From contig NZ_LT796768.1 in NCBI RefSeq assembly GCF_900167475.1, positions 1,178,001-1,242,000 on the forward strand: a DNA stretch of 64,000 nucleotides, read 5' to 3'. Under the pieces are notes generated by a model. It saw only the letters and a list, made by a program, of their open reading frames with translations, ran no database searches and was not told the DNA's origin. Made by a program: the position numbers and the translations under genes. This DNA is from Aeromicrobium choanae. GTDB lineage: Bacteria; Actinomycetota; Actinomycetes; Propionibacteriales; Nocardioidaceae. Shown piece by piece: positions 52,285 to 62,294 of this stretch; the first letter of the stretch is position 1, and the number at the start of each line of letters is the position of its first letter.

Positions 52285-53421
52285 TCACTCGTTCGAGTCC
52301 AGGGTCAGTCGCGCGATGCGCTCGCGGTGGTGGTCGGGCGTTCCCAGCCACTGCCGGTCGAAGGTCGCCCTCTTGAAGAACAGCTGGGCGGTGTGCTCCC
52401 AGGTGAAGCCGAGCCCGCCGTGCACCTGAACGGATGCGCCCGCGGCCGCCAGGGCGACGTCGGAGCCGACCGCCTGGCACAGGTGCGTCAGGAGTCGCGC
52501 CCGCGGATCCCCGGCGTCGGTCGCGCGCGCGGTCTGGTGCACCGAGGCGCTCAGGGCCTCGACCTCGACGTACCGGTCCGCCAGCAGGTGCTTGATGGCC
52601 TGGAACGACCCGATCGGCCGGCCGAACTGCGTCCGCTCGGTCGCGTACGCGACAGCCGACTCCAGCGCCCGCGAGGCCACGCCGAGCTGCTCGGCAGCCA
52701 GGGCCAGCGCACCCACCAGGAGCGCCGGCTCGGCCGAGATCGCACCAGGTCGGCCGACCGGCTGCGCGGGCGCACCGGACAGCTCCAGCCGGCCGAGCCC
52801 TCGCGTCGGATCCAGCGACGGCACCGTCTCGCGGCGCAGACCCGGTGCGCTGGCCTCGACGGCGAAGAGGCCGGGCCCGTCGTCGGTCCCCGCCCAGACG
52901 AGCACCACGTCGGCCACGTCGAGGTCGACGACCCAGTCCTTCGCGCCCTCCAGCCGCCAGCCGCCGTCCCGCTTCTCGGCACGGGTGTCGAGCAGGTCGA
53001 GCGACCAGTCGTGGGCCCGCTCCTGGAGGGCGGGCACCACGATCGTGTCGCCTCGGGCGATGCCGGGGAGCCAGGCCTCCTGCCCCTCGAGATCATCGGT
53101 CGCCAGCAGCAGCGCGATCGCCAGCGCCGTCGTGGTCAGGGGAAGCGGCGAGACGACCCGCCCGGCCTCCTCCCAGGCGATCACCTGATAGGCCAGCGCC
53201 GCACCGTCACCACCGAACGCCTCGGGCACGCCCAGTCCGGCCAGTCCCAGCTCGGCACATCCCCGGCGCCAGGTCGCGGCCACCGCGGACACGTCACGAT
53301 CCGTCCCGAAGTCGGGAACTCGATCGGGATCGCCGTGGGCGGCCAGGAAGGAGCGCACGCTGCGCCGGAAGTCGGCGAGGTCCTGCTGCTCCCGCGCGAC
53401 CGCGTCCTGTGTCGTCGTCAT
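52285..53421 (-). CDS. Acyl-CoA dehydrogenase-like partner subunit
   Basis: A 378-residue divergent ACAD: N-terminal helical domain (FRRSVRSFLAAHGDPDR) and C-terminal domain (RTQFGRPIGSFQAIKHLLAD, then VQVHGGLGFTWEHTAQLFF) are clear, while the central TEPGxGSD motif is absent. It overlaps the larger ACAD subunit by 4 bp and forms with it the heteromeric ACAD of set 2, arranged like the two pairs in set 1. Confidence 0.88.
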   Translation of the reverse strand: MTTTQDAVAREQQDLADFRRSVRSFLAAHGDPDRVPDFGTDRDVSAVAATWRRGCAELGLAGLGVPEAFGGDGAALAYQVIAWEEAGRVVSPLPLTTTALAIALLLATDDLEGQEAWLPGIARGDTIVVPALQERAHDWSLDLLDTRAEKRDGGWRLEGAKDWVVDLDVADVVLVWAGTDDGPGLFAVEASAPGLRRETVPSLDPTRGLGRLELSGAPAQPVGRPGAISAEPALLVGALALAAEQLGVASRALESAVAYATERTQFGRPIGSFQAIKHLLADRYVEVEALSASVHQTARATDAGDPRARLLTHLCQAVGSDVALAAAGASVQVHGGLGFTWEHTAQLFFKRATFDRQWLGTPDHHRERIARLTLDSNE

Positions 53422-54653
53422 CGCAGGTCCGCCATCGCTCGGGGCTCGCGCGGGAGGCCGAGGACCTGCTCGCCGATCGTCGTCCTCTGGATCTGGCTGG
53501 ATCCGCCGTAGATCACCGCTGCCCTGGAGCGCAGGTAGGACTGCTGCCAGGCAGCGGCCGAGTTCGGCGTGCCGACCGGGTCCGGGCCCAGCACCGTGGC
53601 CGAGGGCGGGCCCGTCCGGGCGGTGCCACCCATCCCCAGCAGGTCCATCGCCAGGTCGGTGAGCCGCAGGTCGAACGTGGTCTCGAAGAGCTTGAACACC
53701 GAGGACTCCGGCCCCGGCCCCTTCCCGCCCCGCGCGTTCTCACGCGCTTGCATGGTGAGCATCCGCATCGTCTCGACGCCGATGCGGATGTCGGCGATGC
53801 GCTGCCGCACCAGCGGATCGGTGGCGCGCCCCTGCTCGCGCGCCAGGGCCACGAGTCGCTCCAGCTCGTGGGCGTAGTGCACGTGCGCCGCGCCGAAGGC
53901 GGAGCGCTCGAGCCCGAGCAGGCTGAGCGCGACTCGCGCGCCCTCGCCCGGCCGGCCCAGTACATGGCTCGCCGCGGTGCGCGCACCCTCCAGCCTCACC
54001 TCGGCGAACTCGTGCTCGCCCGTCATCGAGCGGATCGGCGTCACGACGACCCCCGGCTGGTCCAGCGGGACGAGGAGGAAGGACAGCGCGTCACGGTTGC
54101 GCGCCGTCGCGTCGGTCCGGGCGAGCAGGAAGATCCAGTTGGCCCGATGGCCCTGCGTCTGCCAGATCTTGTGCCCGTCGACGACCCAGTCGTCACCATC
54201 GAGGACGGCCCGGGTCCTCAGGCCGAAGAGGTCGCTGCCGGCCTCGGGCTCGGAGAACCCCTGGGCCCATCGGTGCTCGCCGGTGACCAGGCGCGGCAGG
54301 AAGTGGGCCTGCTGCTCGGGCGTCCCCCACGCGAGCACCGTGGCGCCGAGCAGGGCGAAGCCGATCGGGTCCGTCGGGAGGGGCCACTGCGGGACACCCG
54401 CCCGCGCGAACGCCTCGTCCAGGATGATGCGCTCCGCTTCGGAGAGTCCGGCGCCTCCGTGCTCGAGAGGCCAGTCCGGGGCGATGAGGCCGCTCTCCGC
54501 CAGGGCAGCACGCCACGGGCCCAGGAACTCCTCGCGCGCCCCTGCGTCCAGCGCGCCGATGCCCGGGAACCCTGGCGGGACGTGCTCGTCGAGGAATCGC
54601 TCGATCCGGTCACGGATCTCGTTGTCGCTCGATCCGGCGTCAGCCTCCGCCAC
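53418..54653 (-). CDS. Acyl-CoA dehydrogenase, larger subunit of a probable heteromer
   Basis: A 411-residue ACAD with WAQGFSEPEAGSDLFGLRT, VDGHKIWQTQGHRANWIFLL and the end IYGGSSQIQRTTIGEQVLGL. The open frame reaches a GTG at 54677, but the GTG at 54653 is preferred because AGGAGG lies four bases before it. First gene of the operon with its partner ACAD and a ligase. A set-2 palindrome and promoter lie about 40-80 bp upstream. Confidence 0.9.
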   Translation of the reverse strand: MAEADAGSSDNEIRDRIERFLDEHVPPGFPGIGALDAGAREEFLGPWRAALAESGLIAPDWPLEHGGAGLSEAERIILDEAFARAGVPQWPLPTDPIGFALLGATVLAWGTPEQQAHFLPRLVTGEHRWAQGFSEPEAGSDLFGLRTRAVLDGDDWVVDGHKIWQTQGHRANWIFLLARTDATARNRDALSFLLVPLDQPGVVVTPIRSMTGEHEFAEVRLEGARTAASHVLGRPGEGARVALSLLGLERSAFGAAHVHYAHELERLVALAREQGRATDPLVRQRIADIRIGVETMRMLTMQARENARGGKGPGPESSVFKLFETTFDLRLTDLAMDLLGMGGTARTGPPSATVLGPDPVGTPNSAAAWQQSYLRSRAAVIYGGSSQIQRTTIGEQVLGLPREPRAMADLR

Positions 54654-54693
54654 GGGTCCTCCTAGGGTGTGATCCACGCCACCAGTGTGTTTC

Positions 54694-54732
54694 GGATCCT
54701 ATTACGTACGGGTTTCGTTCGCAATAGGATCC
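54694..54732. promoter_or_regulatory. Set-2 operator g and promoter of the ACAD-pair/ligase operon
   Basis: Outer arms GGATCCTATT (54694-54703) and AATAGGATCC (54723-54732) are perfect inverted repeats. Inside are the set-2 arms TATTACGTACG and CGTTCGCAATA separated by 5 bp. On the minus strand the element contains TTGCGA (54719-54724), 17 bp, TAGGAT (54696-54701), so operator and promoter coincide. Confidence 0.85.
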
Positions 54733-54756
54733 TCGAAGTTCGCCCGAGACGAAGAG

Positions 54757-54794
54757 CGACCGGGCGCCCCTGCGGCAGCAGGGGCGCCCGGTCG
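54757..54794. terminator. Hairpin downstream of the orphan binding-protein gene
   Basis: CGACCGGGCGCCCCTGC (54757-54773) pairs perfectly with 54778-54794 across the loop GGCA, a 17-bp stem. It lies 14 bp after the stop of the minus-strand gene at 54.8-56.0 kb and insulates it from the ACAD operon promoter just beyond. Confidence 0.88.
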
Positions 54795-54807
54795 GTCCGG
54801 GAGGCAC

Positions 54808-55983
54808 TCAGTCGACGTCGAAGGAGGAGACCTTCTCGTACTTCGGCCCGGTCACCTGGTAGAGGTACCAGTCCGAGAACGGGTAGTGGTCACCCTCGTA
54901 GGAGAAGTCCGAGACCAGACCTTCCATGTCGAACGTCTCCGTGCTCAGGACCTTCGCGAGGTCCTTGCCGGAGCACGGGTGGCCGCACTCCTTCGTGGCC
55001 TGCCCGAAGGCGTTGGCGGTGATGTACGCCATCGCGGTGTAGCCGGCGTTCAGCGTGACGGCGTTGACCTCCTTCAGCGTCGGGGAGATGGCGTCGATGT
55101 AGTCGACCGCGACGCCGGTGGCGTTGTCCGGGTCCACCAGCTCGTAGGCCGTCATCGCGTAGACGTTCTCGTCCGTCGACTCCTCGAGCGACGTCAGGTT
55201 CCCGGTGCCGTCGGCCCAGACCACCGGCACGTCGAGACCCGCCGACCGGACCGCCTTGAGCACGGCCAGGAAGCCCGGCCCGAAGTTGCTCACGATGACG
55301 ACGTCGGGCTTGGACGCCACGACCTTGGCGACCTGCGGGGAGACGTCAGTGGCGGCGAGGTCGAGCTCCTGCGACGTCACCAGATCGACACCGGCGCCGT
55401 CGGCCTGCTCCTTGATCGCCTCGGCGAGCGCCAGGACGGTGAGGGTGTTCAGGTGCACGAGCGCGGCCTTCGGCGCGTCCTTGCCCGAGACCTCCTTGGC
55501 GGCCTCGAGGAGGGCGCCACCCATGCGGGCGCTGTTCGGCCCCAGGTTGTAGACGTAGTCACTGCTCTCCGCGACCGAGAGGCACGCGAGCGGCACGGTG
55601 TACCGCTCGACGACCGGCGTGGCGGCCGAGCAGTTCGCGCTGAGCACGAAGCCGAACATCGCACTGACCTCGTCGGACGTGATCAGCTGCGTCGCGTTCG
55701 TCGCGGACCGCGACGAGTCGCCCGCGTTGTCGACGGACGTCAGGTCGATCTCGTGACCGTCGATGCCGCCGTCCTTGTTGACCTGGTCGACGTAGGCCTT
55801 CACCCCGGCCTGCAGCGACTCGCCGTAGAAGGCGACATTGCCGGAGAGCTCGGCATTGATGCCCCACGCGTGCTTGTCATCCCCGGCGGCGGCGTCGTCC
55901 CCGCCACCGCACGCGGCGGCGGTCGCAGCGAGAGCGAAGGACGCAAGAGCGACCTTCGCGCGGGTCAAATGGTGTGTCCTCAT
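54808..55983 (-). CDS. Orphan substrate-binding lipoprotein, LIV type
   Basis: A 391-residue binding protein with lipobox TAAAC (Cys25) and a mature start WGINAELSGNVAFYG. It is close along its length to the set-1 binding protein at 21.0-22.2 kb (for example FGFVLSANCSAATPVVERY), not to the set-2 one at 45.0 kb. No permease or ATPase genes accompany it and a terminator follows, so it must use a transporter encoded elsewhere, perhaps the set-1 importer. ATG at 55983 behind GGGAG. Its promoter shares the set-2 palindrome with the divergent ligase gene. Confidence 0.9.
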   Translation of the reverse strand: MRTHHLTRAKVALASFALAATAAACGGGDDAAAGDDKHAWGINAELSGNVAFYGESLQAGVKAYVDQVNKDGGIDGHEIDLTSVDNAGDSSRSATNATQLITSDEVSAMFGFVLSANCSAATPVVERYTVPLACLSVAESSDYVYNLGPNSARMGGALLEAAKEVSGKDAPKAALVHLNTLTVLALAEAIKEQADGAGVDLVTSQELDLAATDVSPQVAKVVASKPDVVIVSNFGPGFLAVLKAVRSAGLDVPVVWADGTGNLTSLEESTDENVYAMTAYELVDPDNATGVAVDYIDAISPTLKEVNAVTLNAGYTAMAYITANAFGQATKECGHPCSGKDLAKVLSTETFDMEGLVSDFSYEGDHYPFSDWYLYQVTGPKYEKVSSFDVD

Positions 55984-56095
55984 CAGTTCTCCCTGTGCGA
56001 ATGCGCCGTTTATTAATTCCGACGTCGGTGTCAATCTAAGTGTGACCTCCACCACTGTCAATCGCCTTGAAAGACCCCGTTCCCAGAGCCCTCCC

Positions 56096-56122
56096 TATTG
56101 TGTCCGAAGTCCGTCCGTAATA
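56096..56122. promoter_or_regulatory. Set-2 operator h, bidirectional promoter-operator
   Basis: Arms TATTGTGTCCG (56096-56106) and CGTCCGTAATA (56112-56122) with a 5-bp spacer. Plus strand: TTGTGT (56098-56103), 17 bp, TAGCCT (56121-56126) towards the ligase. Minus strand: TTACGG (56115-56120), 17 bp, TAGGGA (56092-56097) towards the binding-protein gene. Both promoters overlap the same element face to face. Confidence 0.8.
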
Positions 56123-56155
56123 GCCTTCCTGCCACATCCCCCAAGGAGGCACACC

Positions 56156-57712
56156 GTGACGGCATTCGACTACTCGACGATCCTCGACCAGACGGCGAGC
56201 CGGTCGCCGGAGCGCGTCGGCCTGCTCGCGGGCGACGTCGAGCTCACGTACGGGGAGATCCGGGCGGCGTCCGACGCGATGGCGCGAGGCCTCCACGCGC
56301 TGGGAGTGCGCCCCGGCGATCGGGTCGCACTGTGCCTGGGCACGCAGCCGGAGTGGGTCTTCGCCTTCTTCGCCCTGTGCCGGCTGCGCGCCTCGGCCGT
56401 GCTGATGCCGAGCGCCTGGCGCAGCACCGAGATCCGTCACGCGTTCACCCTCACCGGACCGCGGGCCGTGGTGGCCAGTCGCGAGCTCGCGGAGTTCGTC
56501 GACGAGATCGACCGCCCCGAGATCGCCGTCGTCACGGGTCCGGGCGACGAGCGTCCCGGATGGACCGAGATGGCATCGCTCCTCAGCGGAGACTTCGCCG
56601 ACGTGCCGGAGGAGATCCACGCGATCGACCCGACCGACAGCGAGGTCGCCCTGCCCTTCAGCTCCGGGACGACCGGGATGCCCAAGGCGGTCCGCCACAC
56701 GCACCGCAGCCTCGTCGTGGCGACGGAGCAGTGGCGCGCGAGCCTCGACATCGGACCGCAGGACCGGCTGCAGGCACTGACGCCGCTCGCCCACATCCTG
56801 GGCATCGTCAACATCGGGGCGACGTTCATCGGGGAGGCGGCGATCCGGCTGTTCCCGAAGTTCAGCACCCGCGCCATGGTCGAGAGCTTCCAGGCGGACC
56901 GCGTGACGATCGGCATGGCGGTGGCGCCGATCGCCGCCGCCCTGGCGGACATGCCCGACCTCGAGGACTTCGACCTGTCGAGCCTGCGCTACCTCAACTG
57001 GTCGGCCACCCCGGTCAACCGCGACATCGCCGCGCGGGTCACCGAGCGCACCGGCGTCCACTGGGCACCGGCCTACGGGACGACCGAAGTGCCGATCATC
57101 GCGGTGAACCCCGTCACCCCCGGGGCTGCGCGGCTCGACTCGGTCGGACTGCCTCCGAGGGAGGTCGAGGTCGAGGCCATCGACCTGGTGAGCCACGAGT
57201 TCCTGCCCCGGGGGGAGACCGGCGAGATCGTCGTCCGGAGCCCTGCCGCGATGGCGGGCTACCTTCCCGCCGGCCAGCCGCCGTTCCTGCCCGGAGGCTG
57301 GTACCGCACCGGTGACATCGGGCACGTGGAGGCGCAGGGCTGGGTCATGCTGAGCGATCGCGTCAAGGACATCATCCGGGTCTCCGGGAACCAGGTGTCC
57401 CCCGTCGAGATCGAGCAGGTGCTGCTGACGTCCCCGGACGTCGCCGACTGCGCGGTCTTCGGGGTTCCGGACGACCGTCGCGGCGAGCGACCCGTGGCCG
57501 CGGTGATCCTGGCCGCCGACGCCGATCCCGATCCGGAGCTGCTGATCGAGTGGCTGGCGCCGCGGCTGGCGCCCTACAAGCGCCTGCGCGAGGTCTTCGT
57601 GGTCCAGGAGATCCCCCGGACGCCGTCGGGCAAGATCCAGCGACGACGCCTCGCCGAGGCGTTCCCCGTGGACGACTCGACGATGACGGCCGTCGGGGAG
57701 AAGATGAACTAG
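56156..57712 (+). CDS. AMP-dependent acyl-CoA synthetase
   Basis: A 518-residue ANL ligase. Motifs: LPFSSGTTGMPKAVRHT, PAYGTTEVP, GGWYRTGDIG, DRVKDIIRVSGNQVSP and RTPSGKIQRRRL with the catalytic Lys. GTG at 56156 follows AAGGAGG, so the longer frame upstream is rejected. Transcribed alone from the bidirectional set-2 promoter; 60 bp downstream lies the regulator operon. Substrate unknown; with the ligase at 50.7 kb it gives set 2 two activation steps. Confidence 0.91.
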   Translation: MTAFDYSTILDQTASRSPERVGLLAGDVELTYGEIRAASDAMARGLHALGVRPGDRVALCLGTQPEWVFAFFALCRLRASAVLMPSAWRSTEIRHAFTLTGPRAVVASRELAEFVDEIDRPEIAVVTGPGDERPGWTEMASLLSGDFADVPEEIHAIDPTDSEVALPFSSGTTGMPKAVRHTHRSLVVATEQWRASLDIGPQDRLQALTPLAHILGIVNIGATFIGEAAIRLFPKFSTRAMVESFQADRVTIGMAVAPIAAALADMPDLEDFDLSSLRYLNWSATPVNRDIAARVTERTGVHWAPAYGTTEVPIIAVNPVTPGAARLDSVGLPPREVEVEAIDLVSHEFLPRGETGEIVVRSPAAMAGYLPAGQPPFLPGGWYRTGDIGHVEAQGWVMLSDRVKDIIRVSGNQVSPVEIEQVLLTSPDVADCAVFGVPDDRRGERPVAAVILAADADPDPELLIEWLAPRLAPYKRLREVFVVQEIPRTPSGKIQRRRLAEAFPVDDSTMTAVGEKMN

Positions 57713-57739
57713 CATTCCGTACGCCTCCCATACTCAATC
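57713..57739. promoter_or_regulatory. Set-2 operator i, upstream of the TetR gene
   Basis: CATTCCGTACG (57713-57723) and CATACTCAATC (57729-57739), again with a 5-bp spacer, form the weakest of the four set-2 sites. It lies 35 bp before the TetR gene of set 2 and would allow autoregulation. A -35 TTCCGT is visible but no good -10. Confidence 0.65.
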
Positions 57740-57774
57740 TCTCATCGGCGGACTCGCCAGAGCAGGACGGCCAG

Positions 57775-58425
57775 ATGTCATCCACCAGCGAAGGAACGCG
57801 CCGGCGCGCCGGGCGGAAGCGGGACCCGCGCGTCGAGCCACTCGTGCTGAGTGCCGCCCTGGAGATCTACGCCCTCCAGGGCTGGCGTGGGCTGACGTTC
57901 GACGCGGTCGCCCGCGCGGCGAAGATCGGCAAGCCGGCGATCTACCGGCGATGGGAGAGCCGCGAGCTGCTCCTCGTGTCCGCGTTCAACCGCACGAACT
58001 TCCCGACCGCACGGGACATGGGCAGCCTGGAAGCGGACGTCCGCGACTACCACGCGCAATGGCTCGACTGGTACGCGGCGCCGTTCCTGCCGCAGGCCGG
58101 GAACCGCATCCTGGTGGACTGCACCAGCAACGACGAGCTCGACCGGCTCTACCGCGAGATGGTGATCGGGCCCCGGACCCGCGCCGCCCGCCAGGTGACA
58201 CGGCGGGCGATCGCCCGCGGCGAGCTGGACCCCCGCACCTCCCCTGCCACGCTCCCCGACCTGATCCTCGGCGGCATGTTCATGCACTGGGTCTTCGCAC
58301 CCGACCGCGAGGAGCCGGCGTTCGCCGCCTCCTTCGAGAAGGAGTCGGCCGCACTCGTCGAGGTGATCCTGCAGGGGCTCCGCCACGGCTCCGGGGAGCC
58401 GGCGGAGGAGGAGTCCGATGCGTGA
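57775..58425 (+). CDS. TetR family regulator, likely repressor of set 2
   Basis: A 216-residue TetR protein with an Arg/Lys-rich N-terminus and the helix-turn-helix LTFDAVARAAKIGKPAIYRR (about 40-60); the C-terminal domain is of the type with FDAVARAAKIGKPAIYRRW followed by a conserved Trp-rich core. It is first in an operon with a thiolase and an ACAD, joined by an 8-bp overlap. It is the only regulator in set 2 and has a set-2 palindrome at its own promoter, making it the likely binder of the four 27-bp elements. No ribosome site is obvious for the ATG at 57775. Confidence 0.88.
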   Translation: MSSTSEGTRRRAGRKRDPRVEPLVLSAALEIYALQGWRGLTFDAVARAAKIGKPAIYRRWESRELLLVSAFNRTNFPTARDMGSLEADVRDYHAQWLDWYAAPFLPQAGNRILVDCTSNDELDRLYREMVIGPRTRAARQVTRRAIARGELDPRTSPATLPDLILGGMFMHWVFAPDREEPAFAASFEKESAALVEVILQGLRHGSGEPAEEESDA

Positions 58426-59625
58426 GGTCGTGATCTGCGAGCCGGTGCGCACGGCGATCGGCGGCTACGGCGGCTCGCTCGCCCCGCTCAGCGCTACCGA
58501 CCTCGGCGTCAGCGCCGTGACCGGACTGCTCCAGCGGACCGGGATCCCGCCGGAGACGGTCGACGACGTCATCCTCGGCCACTGCTATCCCACCGCCGAC
58601 GCCCCCGCGATCGGGCGCGTGGTCGCCCTCGACTCCGGCCTGCCCGTCACCGTGGGCGGACAGCAGGTCGACCGGCGCTGCGGGTCCGGCCTGCAGGCCG
58701 TGATCACCGCTGCACTGCAGGTCGGCTCCGGAGCGAACGACGTCGTTCTCGCTGGCGGGACCGAGTCGATGAGCAACGCGGCCCACTTCTCGACCGACAT
58801 GCGCTGGGGCGCCTCCCGGTCCGGAGTACGCATCCACGACGCTCTGGCCCGGGGCCGTCAGACGGCGGGCGGGCGCTTCCACCCGGTGCCAGGGGGCATG
58901 CTCGAGACGGCCGAGAACCTGCGCCGGGAGTACGGGATCACCCGGGACGAGCAGGACCGGTACGCGCTCGAGTCCCACCGCCGCGCCGTGGCGGCTCGCG
59001 CCGCGGGTCTCACGGCCGGTGAGGTCGTCCCCACGACCGTGCCCCACCGGCGTGGCGACGTCGTCGTCGACCAGGACGAGCACCCGCGCAGCGACGTCAC
59101 GCTCGAGTCGCTCGCCGCGCTGCGGCCGGTGTTGGGCGCTTCCGACCCCGAGGCCACCGTCACGGCAGGGAACGCCAGTGGGCAGAACGACGCGGCCGCG
59201 ATCGCCCTCGTCACCACGCGCGAGAAGGCCGAGAGCCTCGGGGTCCGCCCGCTCGTGCGCTTGGTCTCGTGGGGCTTGGGCGGCGTCCGCCCGGACGTGA
59301 TGGGCATCGGGCCCGTGCCGGCGAGCGCCGCGGCGCTCGATCGCGCCGGCCTCACCCTGGCCGACATGGACCTGATCGAGCTCAACGAGGCCTTCGCCGC
59401 CCAGGCTCTCGCCGTCGTCCGCGCCTGGGACTTCACCGAGGCCGACCTGGAGCGGACGAACGTCAGCGGCTCCGGCATCTCGCTCGGACACCCCGTCGGG
59501 GCGACGGGCGGCCGCATGCTGGCGACGCTCGCGCGAGAGCTGCACCGGCGCGAGCAGCGCTACGGGCTGCTGACCATGTGCATCGGCGGGGGCCAGGGCC
59601 TCGCGGGCGTGTTCGAGCGGGTCGC

Positions 59626-59629
<4 letters not shown>
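58418..59629 (+). CDS. Thiolase (acetyl-CoA acyltransferase)
   Basis: A 403-residue thiolase of set 2. Nucleophile Cys88 is in VDRRCGSGLQAV, ELNEAFAAQALAV and LGHPVGATGGR (His) follow, and Cys388 is in MCIGGGQG. All catalytic residues are present. ATG at 58418, overlapping the TetR gene by 8 bp; its stop overlaps the ACAD start by 4 bp. Performs the final cleavage of a 3-oxoacyl-CoA. Confidence 0.93.
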
Positions 59630-60801
<1,172 letters not shown>

Positions 60802-60808
60802 CCCGGTC

Positions 60809-61507
60809 CTACCGCTGCAGCAGGTGCTCGCGCGGCGAGCGCAGCACCGAGATCGCCTCGTCCGGGTCGTCCTGACCGGCCGGCTGTTCCAGCAGGCCCA
60901 GGACGTGCTCGCCGATCTCGTCGTCGGTGATCCACTCGGGCCGCATCTGCGCGCGGTTGCTGACGCCCGCCACGAAGGACGCGACGAGGAGCTCGCGGAT
61001 CCGCACGCGTGCGGCGCCACGACCCTCGCGGATGAGCCCGCGATAGAGCTGGCGCTGCGCGGCCTGCGCGGTGGCCAGCGGGATGAACCGGGGAATGACC
61101 ACATCGGCCATGCCTCCACCGATGCCGAGGAAGTCACCGCCGTCGCGCACGAGGGGCATCACGTGGCGAGCAGCGGCCAGGTGGGCGCCCACGTTGCCGG
61201 CGACGAAGGCGTTGAACTCCTCCACCGGCCACTCGAGGACCTCTCGGGTCTCGTACCTCGGCGACACCGTGACGACGGCAGCGTCGAGCGGGCCCAGCGC
61301 GCGAGCGAGCTCGGCCGCCGACGCATCGGTACCGACGTCCCCGACGACGAGGCGCACCTGCGTCCCGTGCTCGTCGACCAGAGGCTGCAGTCGCTCGGCG
61401 GAGCGCCCCACGGCGGTCACCGACCAGCCTCGCTCGACCGCGGAGCGGACGATCCCGCCGCCGACGTCGCCGCTCGCACCCAGGATCGCGAGTACTCGGT
61501 TGTCCAT
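60809..61507 (-). CDS. NAD(P)-binding Rossmann-fold oxidoreductase (SDR-like)
   Basis: A 232-residue protein with an N-terminal nucleotide-binding motif ILGASGDVGGGI. It lacks a clear Tyr-x3-Lys active site in the usual place (an YRGLIREGRG segment is nearest), so it is an atypical SDR. ATG at 61507 is supported by GGGAG upstream; the in-frame ATG at 61540 would start inside the operator. Although it lies directly behind set 2, its promoter carries a set-1 palindrome. Function in the pathway is unknown; a dehydrogenase role is likely. Confidence 0.8.
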   Translation of the reverse strand: MDNRVLAILGASGDVGGGIVRSAVERGWSVTAVGRSAERLQPLVDEHGTQVRLVVGDVGTDASAAELARALGPLDAAVVTVSPRYETREVLEWPVEEFNAFVAGNVGAHLAAARHVMPLVRDGGDFLGIGGGMADVVIPRFIPLATAQAAQRQLYRGLIREGRGAARVRIRELLVASFVAGVSNRAQMRPEWITDDEIGEHVLGLLEQPAGQDDPDEAISVLRSPREHLLQR

Positions 61508-61524
61508 GATGACTCCCTCTAGTT

Positions 61525-61540
61525 TTGACTTCGACGTCAA
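61525..61540. promoter_or_regulatory. Set-1 operator e and promoter of the oxidoreductase gene
   Basis: TTGACTTCGACGTCAA is palindromic with one mismatch. On the minus strand TATAGT (61541-61546) directly precedes it, with -35 TTGACC at 61563-61568 and a 16-bp spacer, giving the best promoter of the group. The operator would cover the transcription start. Confidence 0.8.
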
Positions 61541-61648
61541 ACTATATTGTGGGCCGTTCCCGGGTCAACGCTCGCCGCGGATTCACGGGCTGCTGCGCAC
61601 CTCGCATACCCTGTCGTGAGACTTGACCCCTCACTCGATTCGAATCAC

Positions 61649-62260
61649 ATGCCTTCACGCACCTTGCCCCCCGCCGCGCCCGCGGAGGAGGAGTCCCCCC
61701 GCCTGCACTGGGCCGCCATGACCTTCACGATCCTCGTGATGATCGGGGCCGCCGTCGTCGGGCTGACCGCGAACGACCACTTCACGCGACTCACGATGGC
61801 CGCGAGCGTCATCGGCTGCATCGCGCTGTGGCAGACCCTGCGCGACCCGGTGGTGCTGACCGGCCTGACGTTCGTGATCCTCGGTGCCGTCCTGGGCTGG
61901 GGCCTGGACTTCTACGACCGCATCTGGTGGTACGACGACTTCGCGCACTTCACCTTCTCGCTCGTGAGCACGATGGGGATCGCCCGGCTGGTGCTGCACC
62001 GCTACCGCGCCGACACGGCAGCGCTGCTGCTGCTCGCGCTGTGGCTCTCGTGGCTCGGCATCGGCTCGCTGTGGGAGATCGGCGAGTGGGCCTCGGACCA
62101 GATGCAGTCGACCCACCACTCGCGCGGCTACGCCGACACGATGCTCGACATGATCCTCAACGCCGCCGGGTCGGCCCTCGGCATCGCGATCTACTGGCGC
62201 TGGCTGCGCACCCCGGCCGACGTCGCGAGCGTCACGGCCCCGGAGCCCCAGCCGCGCTAG
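61649..62260 (+). CDS. YjdF/DUF2238-like integral membrane protein
   Basis: A 203-residue protein with about five hydrophobic segments. Conserved polar positions in and beside the membrane (WWYDDFAHFTFSL, LWEIGEWASDQM, GYADTMLDMILNAAGS) resemble the DUF2238/YjdF family, whose function is unknown. The ATG at 61649 is chosen; the open frame upstream overlaps the set-1 operator region. Not evidently linked to the catabolic genes. Confidence 0.75.
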   Translation: MPSRTLPPAAPAEEESPRLHWAAMTFTILVMIGAAVVGLTANDHFTRLTMAASVIGCIALWQTLRDPVVLTGLTFVILGAVLGWGLDFYDRIWWYDDFAHFTFSLVSTMGIARLVLHRYRADTAALLLLALWLSWLGIGSLWEIGEWASDQMQSTHHSRGYADTMLDMILNAAGSALGIAIYWRWLRTPADVASVTAPEPQPR

Positions 62261-62294
62261 GTTCGAGGGGAACCGACCTGCGGAAGGCCCCACC

